NCBI RefSeq assembly: GCF_000022545.1
Contig: NC_012883.1
Location: 310,001-374,000, forward strand
Direction: 5' to 3'
DNA length: 64,000 bases
DNA from: Thermococcus sibiricus MM 739
GTDB taxonomy: Archaea > Methanobacteriota_B > Thermococci > Thermococcales > Thermococcaceae
Of the stretch, positions 7,908-16,379 are shown in pieces. Both the position numbers and the translations under genes were made by a program. Below the pieces are notes generated by a model that ran no database searches, was not told where the DNA came from, and saw only the letters and a list, made by a program, of their open reading frames with translations. Position 1 is the stretch's first letter. Each line of letters opens with the position of its first letter.

Positions 7908-9749
7908 TCAGCCAATTGACGGAACATCCTCGGGCTTAACTACCCTGACGTCATGGATTATCCATCCGTACTGGAAGCCTGTGCCTTTACTGCCGCTGTA
8001 AGAGCCAACTGCCATTGACACCCAAGTGTTTTCTTTCCCGATGATTTTGGCGATCTCAGCCACTAGTGGCTTTACGTCTATGTAGACCTCTCCTGAAGGT
8101 ACTGGGTCTTCAGGTATGAACTCAAAGCTCCACCAGTTGCCCGGATTCCAGCCTCTCTGGAGTGTAAAGCTGGCTTGGGTAGCTCTTCCATTGATTACCA
8201 TGGTGGTCGTGACCTCCCCGAGGTTCTCTTTGTCACTGAGAACTAGTCCTCCAAAGTCATCGAAGAAGGGGATGTAAACCTCTGCCGCGGGCCATCCTTC
8301 GATGTTCTCGAACCATATGCCAATGCCAAACCTCACCAGTGTATCGCTCCTCTTTGTCACGTTGTAATCCACCTTGACCCATATACTATCGTAGTTGTTG
8401 ATTTCACTGGCCTTGAGCGGAAGGTCGAAGAATCCGTAGCCTCCCACCTTAGGCTTGCCTCCCCACCATACTGCAGGTGATCTTCCAGCGAAGATGACTT
8501 CTGGAGTTGCCCAGGCTATTCCGCCCCACTGTGTCTCAACCTTCTCTAGGTTAACGTAGAAGGCGAACTCGTCTGTTCTGTGGATATAACGCATGAAGAC
8601 TTCTCCTTGGCCACCAATGATGTTCCAGAAGTTGGTTTGCATCCAGACGGTTCTACCATCACTTAACTGGATTGGTTCCTCAAGCCACTGATCCCACCAA
8701 GTGAACTGAATGTCACCCGGCCCCTTGGTGGAAGCTATGCTCCAAAATTCCTTGAACTTTGTTGAGAAGATCACATTCTCTTCTAACTCTTCGGTGGCCT
8801 CTTTGATCAACCAATAGGCGTTTTTAATGTATTTTACCACTTTTAAATCGCCTTTTGGATATGAGATGGCGTTCATATATTCATTCTCAGCCTGAGTTTT
8901 GAGTTCCTCAGCTTTTTCAATGAGTTCAGGTTCAATGTTCAAATATTGTGCCTCTAAAAGAAGTGACTCGTATTCTTTCAAGAGGGAATGGTATTTCAGG
9001 GAATACTCACTGACCTCCTTGGCTGCTCTCATGAACAGGAAGGCCTTTCTTAAGTGGACAAACACTCTAAGATTGCCTGCTTGGGTGTAGACCGCCCCTC
9101 CGGATATTCTAGAGGCCTCGGAGTATTCTTTCTCTCCGAGCTCCTTTAGGGTCTGGGCAATTGCAGTTAAGTTGTCATTAAGAGACGAGAGATTTTCTTT
9201 AAGGATCATGTATTTGTTCAAGTCCCTTTGGTAGTTGAAATAGTAATAGAAACCAAGCACTGTGAAAATATTGGAAGCTTCGGTTGGCTTCTCTTCAAGT
9301 TTCTTTTCAGGTGTTGGGGGAGCGGTGAGCTGGATGACTCTGGCATCATACAGTATCCATCCGAGCTCGAAGTTGTTCCCGTTGCTTCCGGTGTAGGTTC
9401 CAAATGCTAAGGAGCTCCATATTATGTCCCCCTCAGTGTAGTCCGAGTACTCGTCAGCGATTATCTCTTTAACCACCTTATCAACGACAGGCCTTAGGTC
9501 AACAATGACCTCGCCTGAAGTCGCGAGTGGCTTCTCGGGTATGAAGTCAAAGGCAAAGTTGTTCCAGTTCCAAGCCTTCTGCACTCTGAAAGTAACGTTT
9601 TTGGCTTCTCCATTGATGCGCACGGTGAGCGTTACGCTCCCGACATCGGCAGGAGGGAACTGGGCACCCACGATTCCACCGTAGTCGTCAAAGAATGAGA
9701 TGTAGACCTCTGCGAGCTGGTAACCATCTTGCTTCTCAAACCACATCAT
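7908..9749 (-). CDS. GH12-like multidomain protein, C-terminal part (after in-frame stop)
   Basis: 613 codons in the same frame as the ORF that ends at 9753; only a TGA and one TTC codon separate them. The N-terminal 150 residues are the second half of the GH12-like domain begun upstream (AEVYISFFDDYGG, FGTYTGSNGNNFELGWILYD). Residues about 160-340 form a helical, charged segment unlike the other domains. Residues about 345-613 are a third GH12-like domain (QTNFWNIIGGQGEVFM, AEVYIPFFDDFGG, VGSYSGSKG). No ribosome-binding site lies before the ATG at 9749, so this half is probably not made unless the TGA is read through or is a sequence error. No C-terminal anchor is present. Confidence 0.7.
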   Translation of the reverse strand: MMWFEKQDGYQLAEVYISFFDDYGGIVGAQFPPADVGSVTLTVRINGEAKNVTFRVQKAWNWNNFAFDFIPEKPLATSGEVIVDLRPVVDKVVKEIIADEYSDYTEGDIIWSSLAFGTYTGSNGNNFELGWILYDARVIQLTAPPTPEKKLEEKPTEASNIFTVLGFYYYFNYQRDLNKYMILKENLSSLNDNLTAIAQTLKELGEKEYSEASRISGGAVYTQAGNLRVFVHLRKAFLFMRAAKEVSEYSLKYHSLLKEYESLLLEAQYLNIEPELIEKAEELKTQAENEYMNAISYPKGDLKVVKYIKNAYWLIKEATEELEENVIFSTKFKEFWSIASTKGPGDIQFTWWDQWLEEPIQLSDGRTVWMQTNFWNIIGGQGEVFMRYIHRTDEFAFYVNLEKVETQWGGIAWATPEVIFAGRSPAVWWGGKPKVGGYGFFDLPLKASEINNYDSIWVKVDYNVTKRSDTLVRFGIGIWFENIEGWPAAEVYIPFFDDFGGLVLSDKENLGEVTTTMVINGRATQASFTLQRGWNPGNWWSFEFIPEDPVPSGEVYIDVKPLVAEIAKIIGKENTWVSMAVGSYSGSKGTGFQYGWIIHDVRVVKPEDVPSIG

Positions 9750-9752
9750 GAA

Positions 9753-11276
9753 TCATGGCCTTACGAGGGTGTTCTCACTCTTAACGAGCTCAAAGTCAAC
9801 CTTGGCCAGTATGCTGGCATAGTTCGTTCTATCCTTGGCGGGCATTGGGAGGTCAAACCACCCATAGCCTCCTGCTCTTGGAAGCGGAGTCCCGCCGCTG
9901 AGGCTTGGAGGAACCCTACCGGCCAGGACAACGTTTGGGGTTGCCCAAGCTATCCCACCGTACCGTGTTTGGATATTGGTCATGTTGACATAGAATACTA
10001 CTGTATCCTCAGAACTTATGAACCTCATGTAGTTCTCGCCATCCCCACCGGCTATGTTCCAGAAGTTAGGCTCAACCCAGAGGGTGGTGTTATCGCTTCT
10101 CGTGACCAGTTGACCTGGCCATGTGCATACCTGCCTTGTTACCCCATTGTCGTCGTAGGGGGGAGCCCAGTAGTCACCAGATGTCCACTGGAGGACAACA
10201 TCTCCCGGTTCTGCCTCGGTCGAGAGGTTTTTGACCTTGTAGAAGAGGGCCTCCTTTAGGGATTCAAATACTCCAGCTTCTTTCAGGATCCATCCGAGCT
10301 CGAAGCTGTTCCCGTTGCTTCCGGTGTAGGTTCCAAAACCTATGGAAGTCCAGGTTATCTGGTCTGCTGTCCAGTCGGAGTACGGGTCATCCACGATGGC
10401 TTGTATTGATCTCTCAGCGAATGGTGTGACGTTCAGGGTGACTGAGCCTCCCGTTGTTATGGGTTCTGTTGGAACGAACTTAATGACGAAGTGGTCTGCA
10501 TTCCATGCTCTTTGGACTTTAAACTCCACTTCTTTGGGGGCCCCGTTTACGTAAACCGTAGCTGTAAGTGTTCCTATGTCTGCGGGTGGGTACTGGAGGT
10601 TCTTTTCATGATCATCGTAGAAGAAATCATCTTGGAATGCTATGTAGACTTCTGCAAGGGGCCAGGCTTTGCCAGTCCCGTATGGATCCCAGTCTGGGCT
10701 TTCAAACCACATTATTAAGCCGGTTCTTGCAAGGGTTTCTTCGCTTTTGGCCATTTCGAAGTCAACGCGGGCCCATACTTCTCCGAGGGTTGACACATCG
10801 GCCCCATTTACAGGAAGGCTGAAGAAGTCGTAACCTCCAACGAGTGGCTTGTCACCCCACCATGCTGCTGGTGCTCTTCCTACGAAGATGACGTTTGGAG
10901 TGGCCAGGGCGTCTATGGGGGAAGTGCTGCCGTCCCACCTTGGGGCAGTTTCAGTGTACGTTCTTTCAATGTTGCTCATGTTTGCGTAGAATGCTATTGT
11001 ATCTTCTGAGCTTATGAACCTCATGTAGTTCTCGCCGTCACCGCTGGCTATGTTCCAGAAGTTAGGTTCCATGTAAATTGTTGTCCCATCACTCCTCTGA
11101 ACAATCTGCCCCGGCCAAGGATTGCTTGGGGACCACTGAAGGGTTATGTCTCCCTGCTCTGACGACTTTGCTACTTCCTTAATCTCGGAAAGAGTAGTTG
11201 CTGCAACATATCCTCCAAGTAGAACCAATATCAAAAAGACCCCAGTTAAGTGCTTCAGTTTCCCTCTTAATGCCAT
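9753..11276 (-). CDS. GH12-like multidomain protein, N-terminal part (ends at in-frame TGA)
   Basis: 507 residues: signal peptide (about 1-27, ending YVAATT), one complete GH12-like domain (about 40-335; EPNFWNI, GRAPAAWWGDK, AEVYIAFQDDFF, FGTYTGSNGNSFELGWI) and the first half of a second one (from about 355), cut at LVRP by TGA 9753-9755. The other copies have Gly at that point (LVRFG, LARTG), so a GGA-to-TGA change is the simplest reading; the joined gene 7908-11276 would encode about 1122 residues. The ATG has GGTGATC 4 nt upstream and a TATA box near 11306-11317. It heads the minus-strand half of the island, divergent from the oligosaccharide transporter. A secreted two-thirds product truncated in domain 2 is what would be made as written. 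Confidence 0.72.
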   Translation of the reverse strand: MALRGKLKHLTGVFLILVLLGGYVAATTLSEIKEVAKSSEQGDITLQWSPSNPWPGQIVQRSDGTTIYMEPNFWNIASGDGENYMRFISSEDTIAFYANMSNIERTYTETAPRWDGSTSPIDALATPNVIFVGRAPAAWWGDKPLVGGYDFFSLPVNGADVSTLGEVWARVDFEMAKSEETLARTGLIMWFESPDWDPYGTGKAWPLAEVYIAFQDDFFYDDHEKNLQYPPADIGTLTATVYVNGAPKEVEFKVQRAWNADHFVIKFVPTEPITTGGSVTLNVTPFAERSIQAIVDDPYSDWTADQITWTSIGFGTYTGSNGNSFELGWILKEAGVFESLKEALFYKVKNLSTEAEPGDVVLQWTSGDYWAPPYDDNGVTRQVCTWPGQLVTRSDNTTLWVEPNFWNIAGGDGENYMRFISSEDTVVFYVNMTNIQTRYGGIAWATPNVVLAGRVPPSLSGGTPLPRAGGYGWFDLPMPAKDRTNYASILAKVDFELVKSENTLVRP

Positions 11277-11305
11277 TGATGATCACCAAAATACATTATG
11301 ATGAA

Positions 11306-11317
11306 GTTATATATAAG
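11306..11317 (-). promoter_or_regulatory. TATA box for the minus-strand glycanase operon
   Basis: On the minus strand the sequence CTTATATATAAC lies about 30 nt before the ATG at 11276, placing a transcript start close to the GGTGATC ribosome-binding site. Confidence 0.6.
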
Positions 11318-11366
11318 ATTTACCTAAAGCTATAACTAAGGAACCAGAATTATAATTTTGAAAAAA

Positions 11367-11374
11367 TTTATAAG
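11367..11374 (+). promoter_or_regulatory. TATA box for the cbt transporter operon
   Basis: TTTATAAG preceded by a purine/A-rich stretch; a start about 25 nt on leaves a leader of roughly 35 nt holding a small CCCTA/TAGGG hairpin before the GGGGG ribosome-binding site of the binding-protein gene. Confidence 0.55.
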
Positions 11375-11429
11375 TTATGAGCCCTATAGTCCCGTAGGGA
11401 ATATTAAAAATTTACTCGGGGGTATGGGA

Positions 11430-13472
11430 ATGAACGACTCAAAAAGAAAGTTGATAACTAGTTTCGGAATTTTTTTGATTTTTATGGCAATGTTACCGTC
11501 TGCAAGCGCGCAAGTCTCTCTTCCAAGGGAAGACACGGTTTTCGTGACCGGTGCGCAATGGAGCCCTGCATCAACGTGGAACCTGTTCTCGCCATCCCAG
11601 ACGTGGGGAACATACACATCGGGCGGATTCATGTATCTACCGCTCTTTCAGTACATAGCAGGTCTCAACATGTGGGTCCCCATAATAGGTGAGAGCTTTG
11701 AGCTCGTAAACGAGACAACTCTCCTCGTTTACCTCAGACCTGAAGCAAAATGGAGTGATGGAAAGCCCATTACTGCGGAGGACGTTGAATATACTTACAA
11801 ACTCTCCAGAGAAGTTGGTTCTGGGCCTGCTGCAGGTTCAGAGCCCTACATCAGCGATGTTAAGGTAATTGATACACACACAGTTCAGTTCACAATTGGA
11901 GAGGAAAAGAACCTTCCTATGTTCTTGCTTTATGCTCTCCAGTTTGCCCCTGCACCGAAGCATATCATTGAGCAAGTATATGAAAAAGTTGGAGCAGATA
12001 TCATAAACTGGAGAAACTGTGGTGGAACATGTGATGACATAGTCTCCACAGAGAGTGGAGATGTAAGGATAGATCTCCCCCAAGTAGTCTCGGGTCCCTA
12101 CAAGCTGTACTACTTTGATGAACTCAGAATTGTCTATGAGAGAATAGACGATTGGTGGGGGAAAGACATCTTTGGACTACCGGGTCCAAAGTACCTAGTT
12201 CACAGAATCTACCTAAGTAATGAGCAGGCACTTCTGGACCTTAGACAGGGAAATGTTGACTGGTCGGGCATATTTATTCCAAATGTCGGTAACTTCAAGG
12301 AAATAGGCACGTTCTATAAGAGTAAACCTTACTTTAGGCCAGGAGCTTTTGTTATGCTCTACTTAAATCACAGGGATCCGATTTTCCAGGACACCAACTT
12401 AAGAAAAGCTATTGCCTATGCAATAGACTATCAAGAGGTCCTAACCAAAGCATTCTACGGTTATTCAGAGCAACCTTCAATGTCTTTGGTGTTTACGGTA
12501 TTTCCCCACTATAGGATGTGGCTCAACACTACCCTTGCTCAAGAGTATTTCAGCAATCCCGAGGGCAGGATACAGACCAACAAGGAGTTCGCAAAGCAGA
12601 TTCTTGCTCAGGCGGGATATAAGGATGTGGATGGTGATGATTATCTTGAAACTCCCACTGGTGAAAAGATCGAGCTTAACATAATAATACCAACCGGATG
12701 GACAGACTGGATGATTGCAGCCGATTTGATTGCAAGTGACCTCCAGGACATTGGACTTAACGTCGTGGCAAACCCAGTGGATTACGGTGCCTACTGGGGT
12801 ATGGTAAACTCTGCTGGATACACCCTGGCCCTTGGATGGACAAGCTCCCCGTCCTTCTATCATCCATGGGACACCTACCGGTATGTTCTTGATCCAAGAC
12901 TCACTCCCCCAACCGGGAACTGGGGCTTCTATAACAACTCCAAGGCTTTGGAGTTCCTCGTTCAGGCAGCAAAGGCTGAGACCTCGGAAGAGCTCATGAA
13001 ATACTACACTGAAGTTCAAAGACTCATATATGAGGAAGTCCCTGCTATCCCAATTGCCTATTCGGTTCAGTGGTACGCTTACAGTGAAAAGTACTGGAAG
13101 GGATGGCCAAATGAAGACAACCCGTGGTGGACCGAAGTCGCTCCATACAGAGAGTACTCCCTACCACTCTGGCTCACTTTTGGTTTATCAAAAAGTGGAG
13201 AAGAGATTAAACCGCCACAGTGGGCCAAGCCCAAAGATGAAGGAGGAATTTTAATACCGAACAAAGAACTCCTCAGTCAGCTTACAGAAGTTTTTGTTCC
13301 CGAGATTACGCCAACCGAGACGTTTTCGACTTCATCCGCTTCGGAAACTGAGCCTCAATCACCCAGTGAACCACAAGAGCCGAGTAGAAGTTCAGGATTC
13401 ATTATAGGGCTTGTAGGAATTATCATAGTAGTCATTATAATTGTGATAGGTGCCAGAAAACTTCTCAAATGA
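11430..13472 (+). CDS. cbtA: Oligosaccharide/oligopeptide ABC transporter binding protein (CbtA-like, SBP family 5)
   Basis: The extracellular solute-binding protein of a Dpp/Opp-type transporter. Signal peptide (LITSFGIFLIFMAML to SASA), SBP_bac_5 body with WSDGKPITAEDVEYT near residue 95 and RKAIAYAIDY near 330, then an acidic Ser/Pro/Glu linker and a C-terminal membrane anchor (GFIIGLVGIIIVVIIIVIGA) followed by KLLK. I chose ATG 11430, 7 nt after GGGGG; ATG 11424 and an upstream ATG at 11358 lack proper spacing. The family also carries peptides, but position beside glycanases and a GH1 gene, and similarity in layout to P. furiosus CbtABCDF, argue for beta-gluco-oligosaccharides. Confidence 0.85.
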   Translation: MNDSKRKLITSFGIFLIFMAMLPSASAQVSLPREDTVFVTGAQWSPASTWNLFSPSQTWGTYTSGGFMYLPLFQYIAGLNMWVPIIGESFELVNETTLLVYLRPEAKWSDGKPITAEDVEYTYKLSREVGSGPAAGSEPYISDVKVIDTHTVQFTIGEEKNLPMFLLYALQFAPAPKHIIEQVYEKVGADIINWRNCGGTCDDIVSTESGDVRIDLPQVVSGPYKLYYFDELRIVYERIDDWWGKDIFGLPGPKYLVHRIYLSNEQALLDLRQGNVDWSGIFIPNVGNFKEIGTFYKSKPYFRPGAFVMLYLNHRDPIFQDTNLRKAIAYAIDYQEVLTKAFYGYSEQPSMSLVFTVFPHYRMWLNTTLAQEYFSNPEGRIQTNKEFAKQILAQAGYKDVDGDDYLETPTGEKIELNIIIPTGWTDWMIAADLIASDLQDIGLNVVANPVDYGAYWGMVNSAGYTLALGWTSSPSFYHPWDTYRYVLDPRLTPPTGNWGFYNNSKALEFLVQAAKAETSEELMKYYTEVQRLIYEEVPAIPIAYSVQWYAYSEKYWKGWPNEDNPWWTEVAPYREYSLPLWLTFGLSKSGEEIKPPQWAKPKDEGGILIPNKELLSQLTEVFVPEITPTETFSTSSASETEPQSPSEPQEPSRSSGFIIGLVGIIIVVIIIVIGARKLLK

Positions 13473-13484
13473 TAGGTGGTAGTG

Positions 13485-14492
13485 ATGAGACCATTATACA
13501 GGTATTTCCTCATTAAACTTTCTTTTTTACTCGCTACGTACTTTGTTGCCGTTAGTATCGCATTCTTTCTGCCCAGAATAGCTCCGGGCAATCCAGTGCA
13601 GCAGATTATAGCAGGACTATCCCAGGGTTCGCTCTCACCTGAGCTGCTCGATCAATATCAAAGGAGGCTTATAGAGGAGTTTGGGTTAAACAAGCCCCTC
13701 CATGTTCAGTATTTAGAATTCCTTAAAAACGCATTTTCAGGGAATCTGGGGACTTCGATATCTTCATTCAGACAGCCCGTGACGAAGTTAATAGCTTGGC
13801 ATCTACCTTGGACGCTACTCCTGCTCATACCGGCTACCTTGGTTTCATGGGCCGTTGGAAACTATCTCGGTGCAAGGGCGGCTTACAGAAGAGGCACATT
13901 GTTCGAAAAGATCACTGTCTCAACGGGCATAATAACCTCCCAAATTCCATATTACTGGATGGCCATGGTTCTCATATTCGCCTTCGCAATTAAGCTTGGA
14001 TGGGTGCCCTCGGGTTCAGCCTATGACCCAACTTTAGCTCCCTCCTTCAGCTGGGAGTTCATAAAAAGCTACCTCCGTCATTACATACTTCCATTCTTAT
14101 CCATAGCCCTTGTGAGTACTGGAGGATGGATAATAGGCATGAGAGTCTTAGCAACAATGGAACTTGGGTCAACGTACGTCAATTTTTCCGAGAGGCTCAA
14201 CGTTAGCAACGAGATTATATTTAGATATGTCCTCAGGAATTCCCTGCTCCCACAAGTGACAGGAATAGCAATCCAGTTGGGAACGGTTATGGCCGGACAG
14301 ATTATCACGGAGCAAATTTTCAACTACCAGGGTATGGGTATCCTTCTTGCTAGGGCACTTGGAACGAGGGATTATCCATTGATACAAGGGATCTTTCTCA
14401 TTCTGATAGGAACACTCCTGCTTGCGAACTTCATAGTGGAGTTCATCTACGTGCTAATAGATCCAAGAATAAGGCTTGGAGCAAGGGAGTGA
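13485..14492 (+). CDS. cbtB: ABC transporter permease (CbtB/DppB-like)
   Basis: A 335-residue inner-membrane permease of the DppB family: an N-terminal membrane helix, a conserved ARIAPGNPVQQ-like segment (PRIAPGNPVQQIIAG), five further helices and the C-terminal coupling region GTRDYPLIQGIFLI. The ATG at 13485 follows GGTGGTAGTG; the in-frame GTG at 13476 lies inside that ribosome-binding site and is rejected. It starts 12 nt after the binding-protein stop and pairs with the next gene to form the translocation pore. Confidence 0.88.
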   Translation: MRPLYRYFLIKLSFLLATYFVAVSIAFFLPRIAPGNPVQQIIAGLSQGSLSPELLDQYQRRLIEEFGLNKPLHVQYLEFLKNAFSGNLGTSISSFRQPVTKLIAWHLPWTLLLLIPATLVSWAVGNYLGARAAYRRGTLFEKITVSTGIITSQIPYYWMAMVLIFAFAIKLGWVPSGSAYDPTLAPSFSWEFIKSYLRHYILPFLSIALVSTGGWIIGMRVLATMELGSTYVNFSERLNVSNEIIFRYVLRNSLLPQVTGIAIQLGTVMAGQIITEQIFNYQGMGILLARALGTRDYPLIQGIFLILIGTLLLANFIVEFIYVLIDPRIRLGARE

Positions 14493-14503
14493 GGTGATTA
14501 ATT

Positions 14504-15352
14504 ATGAACAAGGAAATACTTTATGTACTCTTCAGAAATAATAGGTTCTCCATAGGGTTCGCCATATTGATGTTTGAAATCCTTTTAGCTTTATTTGGTG
14601 CCTATCTCTACCCCGTGGATCCTTTTAAGCCTGCTGGGCCTCCGGCAGTTCCACCAAGTAGTGAGTATCTTCTCGGAACAGATCAGTTTGGAAGGGATAT
14701 CCTTGCACAGGTGGTAATAGGTATAAGGAACTCTCTCTATGTAGGAGCCCTTACGGGATTATTCTCGATTCTCATAGGACTCATAATCGGAATTGTGGCT
14801 GGAATAAAAGGTGGGCTCATAGATGAAACGTTAATGGCCTTTACTAACGTTGTCATTACAATACCCAACGTCCTTCTAGCCATTATCATAGCGACCTACC
14901 TCGGCCTTGAGCATTCAGGACTCACATTGGTGGCTGCGATAATATCGCTGACTGCTTGGCCGTGGTTTGCGAGAGCAATAAGGGCACAGTTAATCAGTCT
15001 AAGGGAAAGGGACTTCGTTAACTTTTCCAAGATGACAGGTTACAGTGATCTTAAGATAGCAGTTTTTGACCTATTCCCCTACGTGACTACCTACACCATA
15101 GTTTCCTTTGTCACTTTCATGAACATAGGGATAAACGCAGAGGTTGGGCTCAGCATACTAGGATTAACACCAATTCAAATAATGACCCTCGGAAAGATGC
15201 TCTACTTCGCAGCAGTTACTCAGTCGTACTTCCTCGGTCACTGGTGGGTCTTCATACCTCCGGGAATACTTCTAGTGGCTCTTTCGACTTCACTGCTCTT
15301 GATAGCTACGGGAATAGAACAGGTATTTAACCCAAGACTGAGGGAGATGTGA
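14504..15352 (+). CDS. cbtC: ABC transporter permease (CbtC/DppC-like)
   Basis: A 282-residue DppC-family permease. It has the family start (one helix, then a loop with LGTDQFGRDILAQVVIGIR), the pore helices, and a cytoplasmic coupling loop REDFVNF-like (LRERDFVNFSKMTGYSD). GAGGTGAT lies 5 nt before the ATG. Second pore subunit of the oligosaccharide importer. Confidence 0.88.
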   Translation: MNKEILYVLFRNNRFSIGFAILMFEILLALFGAYLYPVDPFKPAGPPAVPPSSEYLLGTDQFGRDILAQVVIGIRNSLYVGALTGLFSILIGLIIGIVAGIKGGLIDETLMAFTNVVITIPNVLLAIIIATYLGLEHSGLTLVAAIISLTAWPWFARAIRAQLISLRERDFVNFSKMTGYSDLKIAVFDLFPYVTTYTIVSFVTFMNIGINAEVGLSILGLTPIQIMTLGKMLYFAAVTQSYFLGHWWVFIPPGILLVALSTSLLLIATGIEQVFNPRLREM

Positions 15353-15362
15353 GGTGTGAACG

Positions 15363-16379
15363 ATGGACAAAAGAATGGTTCTTGAGGAGTTAAGGGCATA
15401 CTATCGTCAACTCAAGGGAACGACCGAGTATCTCGTGAAGGCAGTGGATGGCGTTAATTTAGAAGTGTACAAGAAAGACATCCTTGGTCTTGTTGGTGAG
15501 AGCGGGTGTGGTAAGTCTACCCTCGCCAAAACCATGATGATAGATTTGACCCCCCCGTTGCAATATATGGGAGGTAGACTTGAGATTATAAGCAGAGATG
15601 GGGAAAGGTTTGAGATAGGTCAATTCAAAAGCAGAGATGAAGTTAAAAGACGTCTTTGGGGTAAACATATAACTTATGTCCCGCAAGACGCCCTGAACGC
15701 TCTCATGCCCACAATAAGGATTAAAAAAATTGCCTATGATGTTCTTCGCTCGCATAACAATGACATTAACTTCCAAGAAGCAGTGAAAACCACAAAAGAG
15801 CGGCTTGCTGAGCTTGACCTCCCTGACTATGTGGTTGAACTCTACCCCTTCCAGCTGAGCGGAGGGATGAGACAGCGAGTAGTGTTGGCCATGGCAACGC
15901 TTCTGAACCCGGAAATCCTTATAGTAGACGAGCCGACATCAGCACTCGATGTAACTACTCAGAAAATAGTCTTAAAGTCTCTCCTCAAGCTCAGGAAGTT
16001 AAATCTCGTGGACAGCATCATATTTATAACACATGATATAGCCACGGTGAGACAGATAGCAAACCGCATAGTGGTTATGTACGCCGGAAAGATAGTTGAA
16101 GTGGGTCCAGTAGATTCCGTAATTAGGGATCCTCTCCATCCCTACACGAAAGGTCTCATCGATTCTGTTACATCCATAGAGCCGGAGAAGAGGGAGAAGG
16201 GTATCTCCTACATCCCGGGACAGCCACCCAATCTTATAGATCCTCCAAAAGGATGTCGTTTCCATCCAAGATGTCCATATGCTATGGATGTTTGCAAGAA
16301 AGAGGAGCCAGGGGTTGTTGAAGTTGGAAAAACTCAAGTAGCGTGCTGGCTTTACGAAGGAGGTAGGAAAAATGACTAG
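15363..16379 (+). CDS. cbtD: ABC transporter ATP-binding protein (CbtD/DppD-like)
   Basis: A 338-residue ATPase of the DppD/OppD group. Walker A GESGCGKST near residue 45, signature LSGGMRQR near 165, Walker B ILIVDEPTSALDV near 190, and the C-terminal oligopeptide/dipeptide extension with PGQPPNLIDPPKGCRFHPRCPYAMDVC, whose cysteines often bind an iron-sulfur cluster in this family. GAGGTGTGAACG precedes the ATG; the 3' end overlaps the next gene by 8 nt, so the two ATPases are co-translated. Confidence 0.88.
   Translation: MDKRMVLEELRAYYRQLKGTTEYLVKAVDGVNLEVYKKDILGLVGESGCGKSTLAKTMMIDLTPPLQYMGGRLEIISRDGERFEIGQFKSRDEVKRRLWGKHITYVPQDALNALMPTIRIKKIAYDVLRSHNNDINFQEAVKTTKERLAELDLPDYVVELYPFQLSGGMRQRVVLAMATLLNPEILIVDEPTSALDVTTQKIVLKSLLKLRKLNLVDSIIFITHDIATVRQIANRIVVMYAGKIVEVGPVDSVIRDPLHPYTKGLIDSVTSIEPEKREKGISYIPGQPPNLIDPPKGCRFHPRCPYAMDVCKKEEPGVVEVGKTQVACWLYEGGRKND

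Noticed and set aside
11390-11410. CCCTA/TAGGG hairpin in the cbtA leader as a riboswitch
   Set aside because: Only five base pairs with no further conserved structure; too weak to support a regulatory RNA.
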